Assembly (NCBI GenBank): GCA_017881765.1
Contig: JADGQN010000008.1
Coordinates: 1-27,981, forward strand
Source of the DNA: Syntrophobacterales bacterium
GTDB lineage: Bacteria > Desulfobacterota > Syntrophorhabdia > Syntrophorhabdales > WCHB1-27
Direction of reading: 5' to 3'
Length of the DNA: 27,981 nt
Below are positions 16,390 to 23,413 of this stretch, piece after piece. Within the stretch, counting starts at the first letter, position 1. Each line of letters begins with the position of its first letter. Both the position numbers and the translations under genes were made by a program. Below the pieces are notes generated by a model. It was not told the origin of the DNA. It made no database searches and saw only the letters and a program-made list of their open reading frames with translations.

Positions 16390-17811
16390 TTAATCCGCTA
16401 AATCTGCCACGCTTTCGATCCCCGCTGCTTCGCCGAGGTAGTCTTTAAGGTTGGGTTGAATCACAACCGGCTTGATAAACTTCTCAACGTACTGCCGGGT
16501 ACCTTTCGTGCCCAACAGGTGAAAGAGCTTCGTGAACTGGGCTTCCCAGGCCTTATTGATCTCTTCTTTAACAGAAAGCGGCAAGGCCCAGGACTGCGCC
16601 TTGAACGGTCCCACCGCATTTTTTCGTACCTTGTAGTAGAATTGTTCGTCAGTCATATCGCCTTTACGCTCTGAGGCCTGCTTCTCCCGTAAATAGGCGT
16701 ACATCTCGTTGCGCAGAGCCTCGGGCAAACGCTCGAAGAACATATTCATGAAACCCGTTGCCAGATGAACCTCGCACGTTTCGGTTTCCGGGAACTTCCC
16801 GAAAGCATCTTCGGGTAACGTCGATGCGCCATGCTGCACGGCACCGGCCATGCCGTAATCCCGCCGTGCAACCTGGCTCAAGTGTTTCAGAGTGTCAAAA
16901 TCGACCTTAACCTTTGCTATGGTCCCGTCAGGTAACGCAACACCACCGTGTGACGTCCCCGTCTGGATGCTGATCTTGGAGAGGCCCGTCAATCCTGCGC
17001 CTTCTTTAGCTAGGTCCTTTCTGAACCCTTCGATATAGGCGCGCAATTCTTCCTCTGTTGAGTTGCGCCCTCCAACTTCGCCGATTTCACCGCCCACGGA
17101 GATAGTAATCCCCGCCGGCTGCAGCGTGCGAAGGTAGGATGTAAACTTGGCGGAAAGCCCCGTGTTGACCGCCTGCTGCTCCGGCACGGAGGGCTTACTC
17201 AAATCAACGAGTGTGGAGGTATCTACATCGATATTGAAGAAACCAGCCGAGACCGATTCCTTCATCAGGTCTTTCACCGCTTGCACCTCCGTATTCGGGT
17301 CGGCACCAAAGCGCTTGGCCGAAACCTGGAAGTGGTCGCCCTGGATGAAGACTGGCCCTTTATAGTCCTCCGCGATGGCGGCGGCCAGAACGGATGTGGT
17401 GTACTCTGCCGGGCGCTGGCCCGTGTATCCTATTTCAGAGCGCGCGATTTCAAAGATGAACGCCCCGGCATCGACTCTTTTAGCGACGCGGAAAACGATC
17501 CTGGCTGCGTCGAAGGCGAGGACCCGCAAATTGATTGCAGGTACCGTAAAAACGGGCGGAACCTCTCCACGACCGCGGGCCATGTATAGGTCATGAATCG
17601 AAGCAGGGACAATCCCCAGGTCGAGCGCTGCCGCACGGGTGAGGTAGCGGGCCAGCCCCTGTTTTTCTCCGGACTCCAGAGCCGATATCTCGGCGAGTTT
17701 TTGGACCTTTTGCCGGAATTTAGAAGGATCATTCACCCGGACCGTTCCGCGTTCAATTTGCAGACTGTTGTCGAGCACATCCAATATCTCCTTAATCTTT
17801 GCGCCAGCCAT
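16390..17811 (-). CDS. class II fructose-bisphosphate aldolase-like protein, long form
   Basis: 473 aa, longer than the 280-360 aa of typical class II aldolases. Zinc and catalytic positions of the family are visible: FIQGDHFQ (D159, H160), FFNIDVDTST (191-200), SVGGEIGEVGG (238-248), IQTGTSHGG (282-290) and AVQHGASTLPEDAF (324-337). An N-terminal extension of ~80 residues and a C-terminal region of ~130 residues are extra. Reversible aldol cleavage of a ketose bisphosphate is likely but the substrate is uncertain. AAAGGAGG lies 5 nt before the ATG, so good expression is expected. It stands alone in its transcription unit. Confidence 0.82.
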   Translation of the reverse strand: MAGAKIKEILDVLDNSLQIERGTVRVNDPSKFRQKVQKLAEISALESGEKQGLARYLTRAAALDLGIVPASIHDLYMARGRGEVPPVFTVPAINLRVLAFDAARIVFRVAKRVDAGAFIFEIARSEIGYTGQRPAEYTTSVLAAAIAEDYKGPVFIQGDHFQVSAKRFGADPNTEVQAVKDLMKESVSAGFFNIDVDTSTLVDLSKPSVPEQQAVNTGLSAKFTSYLRTLQPAGITISVGGEIGEVGGRNSTEEELRAYIEGFRKDLAKEGAGLTGLSKISIQTGTSHGGVALPDGTIAKVKVDFDTLKHLSQVARRDYGMAGAVQHGASTLPEDAFGKFPETETCEVHLATGFMNMFFERLPEALRNEMYAYLREKQASERKGDMTDEQFYYKVRKNAVGPFKAQSWALPLSVKEEINKAWEAQFTKLFHLLGTKGTRQYVEKFIKPVVIQPNLKDYLGEAAGIESVADLAD

Positions 17812-17919
17812 GGTAACCTCCTTTAAAAGTTGTCTCTCTTACTTCCGTCAACTCTGATACTATTATACTCCATGAGGGTCATCGGGTGGAAATCATTGGT
17901 TCAGCCGCCTTCTCTTGTC

Positions 17920-18639
17920 TCAGTGCTGTCCTGGCTCAAACTGTAACCTGGCCCTGGCCTTTTTCGTTAACCTGCCGAATTTGGTGTACTCGTCCGGGCT
18001 AAAAAAGGATGGGCAGTACAGGTCGATATCCGCTTTATTTGAAAAGATCAACGAATCGCCAACCCTTTGAGTAACGTGTGCATGGAGCCAAAGCCTGTAA
18101 TTCCCCATAGTGAACATGAGTACGTTCCCATCAAGAGATACGAAGTCAGAGCGGCGCTTCAGCCTGGAGATGGTCAGGACAAGGCACGCCCTGTAATTGT
18201 GCCTGATCCACGTATCGGAACCCTCTTCGATATACGTCTTGTCTTCATCGCTCAGGGAAAGGCCCTTGTATGTCACGACCTCATCAATCGTTCTATACGG
18301 ATGCGTATGGAAATCACCGATAAACTCGTATTGCGGCCAAAAGGAGGTCACTATATCCTTTTTGAGGGTAAATGTTTCAGGATAGGGTCGACAGAAAGAC
18401 TTGCCAAACTCCGCGGATATATCCATGGAGACGAGATCTACGCTGTAAAGTGTCCTTCCGTCCGCCTGAGTGACCTCATGACCCCAGACCAGCCCGAATG
18501 TCTCAGTCATTGCCTCCTTTCTCTGCGTGCCCCCCTTCCGGTAGATAGTGTAAGCTTCAAGCCCGTGGAGGCACATCTGGATCGCAGCGGCCTCAGAGAC
18601 CCTGATGACGTACCCTCTTTCATTGAAATCTAGTCCCAT
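17920..18639 (-). CDS. stand-alone JAMM/MPN (Mov34/PAD-1-like) metalloprotein
   Basis: 239 aa. Zinc-ligand motif HTHP (H111, H113) with upstream glutamate in TETFGLVWG (E47) and a downstream SLSDEDK (128-134) gives the JAMM pattern, with an insertion between the His pair and the acidic residue compared with the compact eukaryotic motif. JAMM proteins are zinc isopeptidases or peptidases; bacterial ones often process ubiquitin-like or sulfur-carrier proteins. A further ~100-residue C-terminal part is not recognised. I chose ATG 18639 over GTG 18657 because GGAGG (18650-18646) sits 6 nt before this ATG. No E1, E2 or ubiquitin-like gene is nearby. Confidence 0.72.
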   Translation of the reverse strand: MGLDFNERGYVIRVSEAAAIQMCLHGLEAYTIYRKGGTQRKEAMTETFGLVWGHEVTQADGRTLYSVDLVSMDISAEFGKSFCRPYPETFTLKKDIVTSFWPQYEFIGDFHTHPYRTIDEVVTYKGLSLSDEDKTYIEEGSDTWIRHNYRACLVLTISRLKRRSDFVSLDGNVLMFTMGNYRLWLHAHVTQRVGDSLIFSNKADIDLYCPSFFSPDEYTKFGRLTKKARARLQFEPGQH

Positions 18640-18739
18640 CTCAAGCCTCCAGCTCACCCCCTGCTCTTACCCGATCTCACCCACCATCCATTCTAAACGC
18701 CCCGAACGGCTTCCGTCAAACATTTCTTTATTGAACCCG

Positions 18740-18895
18740 AGCGGATGATTAAAAATATTTCGCTTTAACGATAAATAGCATACTAACTAGAGACTAACAT
18801 TATTCTAACTGTACTGTACGTATCTTAATATTATATAATTATATTCTATATAGTGTTATAATATATCTAATGTAATACAATATAATTCTTTCCCC
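18740..18895. other. strongly AT-rich intergenic stretch
   Basis: About 150 bp of nearly pure A/T with TATA, TAATAT and ATATAATAT runs between GC-rich genes, immediately upstream of the tRNA-Leu fragment. No ORF of note. It could be an upstream promoter region, a curved DNA tract or foreign DNA next to the integration hot spot. Confidence 0.5.
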
Positions 18896-18931
18896 CTTTC
18901 GTTACTTTATGGTGCTGTATTCGCATTGGGT

Positions 18932-18961
18932 TTGACACTTTCTCGGGAAATCTCTTACAAT
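18932..18961 (+). promoter_or_regulatory. promoter upstream of the tRNA-Leu fragment
   Basis: TTGACA (18932-18937), 18-bp spacer, TACAAT (18956-18961), 8 nt before the tRNA 5' end. This is probably the original chromosomal promoter of tRNA-Leu, now left in front of the fragment. Confidence 0.65.
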
Positions 18962-18969
18962 TAAGGCGT

Positions 18970-19009
18970 GCGAGAGTGGCGGAATTGGCAGACGCACTGG
19001 ACTTAGGAT
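18970..19009 (+). repeat. 5' half of tRNA-Leu(UAG): left attachment site of a genomic island
   Basis: 40 bp identical to bases 1-40 of the intact tRNA-Leu gene at 23414-23453, ending just after the anticodon loop (CTTAGGAT). The sequence then diverges and has no anticodon-stem partner or T arm. A 40-bp direct repeat ending in the anticodon region is the expected footprint of a tyrosine recombinase using a tRNA gene. Confidence 0.85.
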
Positions 19010-19242
19010 TCGAAAAGTAGGTTTTTCACAGATCGGGCTCTCGCTTGGATTTGTACGTAACATATTGTTATTAAAGTATAAATGTGCTTTCTATCCTTTG
19101 CGGTATTTTCTATCTGTTATGGCCCTTTTTGATGCTTTCTGACACAATTTTGCCACAGTAAAAACCTGCGGTTTTTCCTTGAGCCGAGCGGAAAAGCGTG
19201 ATGCGGGGAATGCCGGATTTGGCGCCTTATCACGTTTTTTGC

Positions 19243-19271
19243 TTGCTTCACGCTCCTTTAGCTGGTAAAAT
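19243..19271 (+). promoter_or_regulatory. predicted promoter of the island ATPase gene
   Basis: TTGCTT (19243-19248), 17-bp spacer, TAAAAT (19266-19271), about 30 nt before the chosen start codon. Confidence 0.5.
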
Positions 19272-19301
19272 GGCATTGTAAATTCCACTTTGAGGCGCAA
19301 A

Positions 19302-20471
19302 ATGGAATTAATCCCCCGTTTTTTCAAGGCCTCTGATTCAAGCTTTTTTCTTTTCGGCCCTCGTGGCACAGGGAAATCCACCTTCGTGCGCCAGTCATTT
19401 CCAGATGCTCTATATATAGACCTTCTTGACCCGGAGCGGATACGCTTTTTTTCTGCGAAGCCTGAACGGCTCAGGGAATTAACAGACGCCCAGCCCGCGC
19501 CGGGCCACGTGATCATCGATGAGATCCAGAGGGTGCCGGAACTCCTTCCGGTCATTCATAGCCTTATAGAATCGAAGAAGGGCTTGGCCTTTGTCCTTAC
19601 AGGATCAAGCGCGCGAAAGTTGAAACGAACAGGGGTTGATCTTCTGGGGGGAAGAGCGCTCTTGCGCACCATGCACCCCTTTATGGCCGCGGAACTGGGA
19701 CCCCGGTTCGACTTCGACAAGGCTTTGCAGCATGGTCTCCTGCCCGTCGTTCTTGCCTCTGAACGCCCCGCGGACGTCCTGCGGGCCTATGCTGCTCTCT
19801 ATCTTCGGGAAGAGGTTCAGATGGAAGCGCTGGTAAGGAACGTCGGCAATTTTTCACGATGCATGGAGGTCACCAGTTTTTCTCACGCATCAGTCTTGAA
19901 TGTTACGAATGTCGCGCGTGAGTGCCAGGTTGAACGCAAGACAGTCGAGGGCTACCTCGACATTCTCGAGGATATTTTGCTGGGCTGGCGTCTCGAGGTC
20001 TTCACGAAAAGGGCAAAGAGGCAGCTCGCCGGCCACCCGAAGTTTTATTTGTTCGATGCCGGTGTGTTCCGTTCTCTGCGGCCGGCCGGACCCTTGGATA
20101 GACCGGAAGAGATTGAAGGACAGGCGCTGGAGGGCCTGATTGCGCAGCACCTCCGGGCGTGGATCGCCTATGCAAAGACAGTGAGAGAATTATTCTTCTG
20201 GAGAACACGGTCCGGTGTTGAAGTAGACTTCGTAGTATACGGCCCCGACGGGATCTGGGCACTGGAAGTGAAGAACACGCGCCAGGTGCGCCCAGCTGAC
20301 TTGAGCGGGCTTCTGTCATTCAGGGAAGAGTACCCAAAGTCCCGGGCCTTCTTACTCTATAGGGGTCCGGACCGAATGATGACGAAGGGCGTACTCTGTT
20401 TACCCTGCGGCGATTTTCTGGCTGCGCTCCATCCTGACCGATCCCTTGACGAGCTGCTCCCGCCGGCGTAA
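19302..20471 (+). CDS. AAA+ ATPase with C-terminal DUF4143 domain
   Basis: 389 aa from ATG 19302. GAGG (19292-19295) is 6 nt upstream, which favours this over a TTG at 19290. Walker A FGPRGTGKST (18-27), Walker B HVIIDEIQRVPEL (69-81) and the sensor-like VLTGSSARKL (about 102-111) define the AAA_14 domain. The C-terminal DUF4143 portion contains SGVEVDFVVY and ALEVKNT (about 310-335), the spacing of a PD-(D/E)xK-like nuclease fold. These proteins are widespread on mobile DNA and in accessory regions; their role is not established. It converges with the SEC-C gene, with a 10-nt gap. Confidence 0.88.
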   Translation: MELIPRFFKASDSSFFLFGPRGTGKSTFVRQSFPDALYIDLLDPERIRFFSAKPERLRELTDAQPAPGHVIIDEIQRVPELLPVIHSLIESKKGLAFVLTGSSARKLKRTGVDLLGGRALLRTMHPFMAAELGPRFDFDKALQHGLLPVVLASERPADVLRAYAALYLREEVQMEALVRNVGNFSRCMEVTSFSHASVLNVTNVARECQVERKTVEGYLDILEDILLGWRLEVFTKRAKRQLAGHPKFYLFDAGVFRSLRPAGPLDRPEEIEGQALEGLIAQHLRAWIAYAKTVRELFFWRTRSGVEVDFVVYGPDGIWALEVKNTRQVRPADLSGLLSFREEYPKSRAFLLYRGPDRMMTKGVLCLPCGDFLAALHPDRSLDELLPPA

Positions 20472-20481
20472 CGCCCTTATC

Positions 20482-21621
20482 TTAATCGATCGGCGGCATG
20501 GAATCGAGATCGCGCACATCCATCTTCTCAAACGAAACATACTCTTTCAGTGCTTTCTTCAGCTTCGTAATGAGACGCAGCGCGCGCTCCTTTGAGTTCG
20601 TCTCTGCCACGAGATACTTCCGCTTGATGGAGACGGTGCCCAGGGCTGTTGTTTCGAGAGAGCGCACCACCTTACCCCTTTTTGCCCATATCCACATTTT
20701 GTTGCGCTCATCATAATCAAACGATCGTATCAAAGAGAGCTGTTCTTCCAGGCCCTGGCGTACGTTGATGACAAAAAAGATTTTACAAAACCGGATGACC
20801 TCGTCGTCCGTATTGCGCATCTCCGGCATGATGTCACCCTCGTCCTGTTCTTCTTCGTACCCTTCTCCCTCAATGAAATAGCGCGCCCAGAACGGCACTG
20901 AGACTTTACACGATGCCCGAAAGAGCTCAGGTTCCGGAAGGTCTTTCTTTACAGTTTCGGCGAACACCTGCATCTGTCTCTTCACGGCCGATGCGAAATC
21001 GCTCCTGGACTCGGAAGGAAAGACATACGGCGCCGTAAATATGTACGCATCAGCCTGGGTGCCCACAAACCGGACGTACCATACGTCACCTTTCGTGGTC
21101 TCGACCTGTTCAGGCTCATTCACCCGATGCACATGCCATGTCTTGCCCGTACCAAGCTCCTCAAAGACTATCCAGCTATCGTCCACGGCGCGTACTTGAT
21201 AAAAGGCAGCGTAGCTGTCTCTCATGGAGCGCAAAAGGGTAGGCCCCGGCTCATCCAATTTTCTCATGATGACCAGGTCCAGGAAGCGCTCGCACACCGT
21301 CTGCTGCGTCTTTCCGAACCGAAGGTCAAAATGGAGCCAGGACATGTAGAGGCTGTTGGGCACCCCCAGCGAGGTTCCTGGGAGAAACTCCTTTTCAAAA
21401 TTATCACCGGCTTTTTTGAGTTCCTTGCCATCCACGTCAAACTGGATCAGCGACTGGGCATACAGGGCAATGCCTTGCACCAGCGTCATGTATTCGTCAA
21501 GTTGTGTACCCGTGCGCAATGCTTCCGGCAACGAAAAATCCATCTCCTGCTTGCTACCACAGCACTTCTTGTACTTCTTACCGCTCCCGCACGGACATGG
21601 ATCGTTCCTTCCTATCTTCAC
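20482..21621 (-). CDS. SEC-C motif protein of unknown function
   Basis: 379 aa from GTG 21621, chosen because AGGAGG lies 7 nt upstream and the zinc motif then starts at residue 3; the open frame extends 25 codons further upstream without a better start. The N terminus KIGRNDPCPCGSGKKYKKCC is a complete SEC-C zinc-binding motif, as found at the end of SecA and at the start of many unrelated proteins. The remaining ~350 residues are soluble, with an acidic stretch EGEGYEEEQDEGD (about 270), and I do not recognise a domain. Convergent with the ATPase; it could be its functional partner only if other islands repeat the pairing. Confidence 0.75.
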   Translation of the reverse strand: MKIGRNDPCPCGSGKKYKKCCGSKQEMDFSLPEALRTGTQLDEYMTLVQGIALYAQSLIQFDVDGKELKKAGDNFEKEFLPGTSLGVPNSLYMSWLHFDLRFGKTQQTVCERFLDLVIMRKLDEPGPTLLRSMRDSYAAFYQVRAVDDSWIVFEELGTGKTWHVHRVNEPEQVETTKGDVWYVRFVGTQADAYIFTAPYVFPSESRSDFASAVKRQMQVFAETVKKDLPEPELFRASCKVSVPFWARYFIEGEGYEEEQDEGDIMPEMRNTDDEVIRFCKIFFVINVRQGLEEQLSLIRSFDYDERNKMWIWAKRGKVVRSLETTALGTVSIKRKYLVAETNSKERALRLITKLKKALKEYVSFEKMDVRDLDSMPPID

Positions 21622-21689
21622 GCTCGTTCCTCCTGTTCTGCCCAAGCTACCCCTGTCAGTTTCTTTCGAGCCGGTGCCGCCGGTCCGTT

Positions 21690-21911
21690 GTGCCATATAT
21701 ATTCAACCTAAAGCGGGATATCTTTCTTGCCCGGATCAAGGCCGACGGCAGCCAGATAGCCGAGACGGCGCATATCGCCATTCTATCGCAGCTTTCGATT
21801 ATTTGCCACATCCCACAACCCTATTGCCCTGCGTGCGATTACCAGAACACCTGCCTGTCACCGATAGGAAGTGCCGTAGGCAGAGGAAGGCGGAGAATTG
21901 GGGGAGCTTAG
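21690..21911 (+). pseudogene. fragment with endonuclease III-type four-cysteine spacing
   Basis: 73 codons from GTG 21690. The only distinctive feature is ICHIPQPYCPACDYQNTC (about 38-55): C-x6-C-x2-C-x5-C, exactly the spacing of the [4Fe-4S] loop in endonuclease III/MutY glycosylases, preceded by AHIAILSQ where that family has a helix with a conserved His. The helix-hairpin-helix and catalytic Lys/Asp region that should precede it are missing. It could be the tail of a lost DNA glycosylase or a chance match. Confidence 0.3.
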
Positions 21912-22000
21912 TACGGAGATGCGGAAACTATGGCAAGTAGTTTCAATCGGAGGTGCGATTTATTACGGCCAGATTTGAGGACCGGTGCGCGAAAGAACAG

Positions 22001-22017
22001 GCAGACAACCTGTCTGT
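22001..22017 (-). terminator. small hairpin after the DUF5647-like gene
   Basis: CAGACA-acc-TGTCTG stem within 22001-22017, about 23 nt past the minus-strand gene's stop. The stem is short and no T-run follows. Confidence 0.3.
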
Positions 22018-22039
22018 CAGTCTAATGTGTTTGACGAAC

Positions 22040-22297
22040 TTACGCCGCAATAATCTCTATGCTCGATATTTGGGGCTTCGGCGTTTTCATGGTGACAACA
22101 AAAACAGGGATACCCTTCCCCTTGTTTTCTTCCAGAACCCTGTAATTCTCAGCATAAAGTTCCTTGTCGTCCTCCGGTAGAATCACCAGAACGGCGCCTT
22201 TCGGAATCCTGTCAAGAACGTCCGGATTCTCAAAGGTATATCTCATCCACTCGCAATGAAGGTCGAGGTTCTTCTTCATCACTTCATCTCTGGTCAT
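22040..22297 (-). CDS. DUF5647-like small protein
   Basis: 85 aa from ATG 22297. GGAG lies 8 nt upstream, and the upstream in-frame start at 22339 lacks a ribosome site. The sequence MTRDEVMKKNLDLHCEW, FENPDVLDRIPKGA, VLVILPEDDKELYAEN and a final KTPKP stretch resembles DUF5647, a small family of unknown function. The ATG overlaps the TGA of an upstream reading frame (ATGA), so it once was translationally coupled to another gene whose 5' part is lost here. Confidence 0.6.
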   Translation of the reverse strand: MTRDEVMKKNLDLHCEWMRYTFENPDVLDRIPKGAVLVILPEDDKELYAENYRVLEENKGKGIPVFVVTMKTPKPQISSIEIIAA

Positions 22298-22401
22298 GTC
22301 GTCAACTCCTTTTCCAGGCTTTCTTTGTATTGCCTCCAATTCATTTTCAAATCGAGAGTGGCAAAGGTCACGGCAAGATTATACGTCTCGAAAAAGAGCG
22401 G
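22294..22401 (-). pseudogene. 3' remnant of a gene formerly coupled to the DUF5647-like gene
   Basis: An open frame of about 35 codons (ending MNWRQYKESLEKELTT) whose TGA overlaps the ATG of the next gene by 4 nt. A four-base ATGA overlap is typical of real operon pairs. Upstream the frame closes at a TAG, where the sequence turns into truncated hicA. Identity of the lost gene is unknown. Confidence 0.35.
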
Positions 22402-22475
22402 CTATACTTTACCACGTCGCCAACGAGAGTTCTTATGACCCTTTGTTTCGGGGCGTCAACGGGAAACTTCGACAT
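22368..22475 (-). pseudogene. hicA: truncated hicA toxin gene
   Basis: Begins MSKFPVDAPKQRVIRTL 5 nt after the hicB stop, which matches the N terminus of HicA mRNA-interferase toxins (family pattern PVDAPxxRVIxxL). After about 17 residues it diverges and stops at 35 codons. The catalytic His-containing part (usual length 60-80 aa) is missing, so no active toxin is expected. Confidence 0.6.
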
Positions 22476-22480
22476 TGTCA

Positions 22481-22711
22481 CTATACGCCGGCTTCTGCCA
22501 CGAAAGCTTCAAAGATTGGTGGGTCAACTTCGAAAACATCTGCCCCGAGGGTATCTATGTGAAAACGGATTGCAGATTTCACGTCTGATAGGGCTTCTTC
22601 GTATGTATCGCCTTCTCCGACAACTGCTCCTTTTATTCCCAATGGGTAGGCTATGTAGCCATCAGGGTGTTTCTCCACGATAATCTTGTATTGCCTTATG
22701 TGATCCTCCAC
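22481..22711 (-). CDS. hicB: HicB-family antitoxin
   Basis: 76 aa. The pattern YKIIVEKHPDGYIAYPLGIKG, then GEGDTYEEALSDVKSAIRFHI, is the RNase-H-like HicB fold. No DNA-binding domain follows, as in the short HicB subgroup. GTG 22711 is the only in-frame start upstream, but GGAGG (22709-22705) sits 5 nt before an ATA codon where relatives have ATG, so the natural start may have mutated to ATA. HicB normally neutralises HicA and represses the operon; with hicA truncated it is an orphan. Confidence 0.75.
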   Translation of the reverse strand: MEDHIRQYKIIVEKHPDGYIAYPLGIKGAVVGEGDTYEEALSDVKSAIRFHIDTLGADVFEVDPPIFEAFVAEAGV

Positions 22712-23070
22712 TTAGGCTACTTCTTAACAATAATCATACCATGTCTCTTATTTTTTGCGACAGTGGCTTCTCACACGACGCACCGGTGCAGCCGACTTCG
22801 AGCAGGTCTAGTATTCTCTGAGCGGTTTGTGCAATCCCCTTCTTCAACTGACTGCTGGAAGATCCCGGGCATCGTGTTTCTCGCCTGCATCCTTTACGTG
22901 ACGCTTGTCTTGTACTTCGATGCTTGGCTGCCCCAGGTTATCTCAAATATTTATTGATCCCCGCCATCGTTATCGGCATTGGGGCCGGCTTTCTTCTCTG
23001 GACCGACTTCCCATTCGCTTATCCGGTTTACGTCGTAAATAACAGAAGGCGAAGATAGTCCGAAGCGGCG
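22712..23070 (+). pseudogene. frameshifted fragment of a small membrane protein
   Basis: Two hydrophobic stretches in adjacent frames look like one protein. IPGIVFLACILYVTLVLYF and DAWLPQVISNIY end at a TGA near 22957. LIPAIVIGIGAGFLLW and TDFPFAYPVYVVNNRRRR continue one frame over to TAG near 23060. A one-base loss near 22955 would join them. No family recognised. The stretch 23070-23176 shows nothing. Confidence 0.3.
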
Positions 23071-23176
23071 GTGTTTCCCGCTTGGGCAGGACGACCGTCG
23101 GACAGAAACTAGAGCAGAGAAGTTCTATTTCCGGAATCAACAACCAAGACACTCTTCGAGTCTTCGCAGTGCTTGC

Positions 23177-23413
23177 AAGTTTCACGACTTGAGGCACACG
23201 TTTGCCACGAGGCTCGTGCAGAACGGGGTGGAACTGTATAAGGTGAAGGAACTCCTCGGGCACAAGTCAGTCGCGATGACCATGCGGTATGCTCACCATT
23301 ACCCAGAAAGCCTGCGGTCGAGCGTGGAAGTTTTAGATGTTTGTCACAATTTTACTACAATCGACCCCACCGCAGGTTTGACACACCTCGCAAAACCGCA
23401 TAAAATAAGGTGA
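23177..23413 (+). pseudogene. C-terminal remnant of a tyrosine recombinase (phage/island integrase)
   Basis: About 78 codons. KFHDLRHTFATRL carries the HxxR box, KELLGHKS the second conserved His position, and TMRYAHHYPE the catalytic tyrosine context. The N-terminal core and the first catalytic Arg are missing; upstream sequence in this frame is not integrase-like. The frame ends in TGA at 23411-23413, the base before the intact tRNA-Leu. Position beside a tRNA duplicated at the other end identifies it as the island's own integrase. Confidence 0.85.
23378..23406 (+). promoter_or_regulatory. promoter of intact tRNA-Leu
   Basis: TTGACA (23378-23383), 17-bp spacer, TAAAAT (23401-23406), 7 nt before the tRNA. 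It lies inside the 3' end of the integrase remnant, so the island supplies the promoter of this host tRNA. Confidence 0.75.

Noticed and set aside
19091..19301. Basic minus-strand frame left of the ATPase that might be an integrase tail
   Set aside because: Only very general similarity (KxxxFTVAKLCQK); none of the recombinase motifs, and it overlaps the ATPase promoter and start.
22970..23263. 97-codon minus-strand frame opposite the integrase remnant
   Set aside because: The opposite strand carries clear recombinase motifs.
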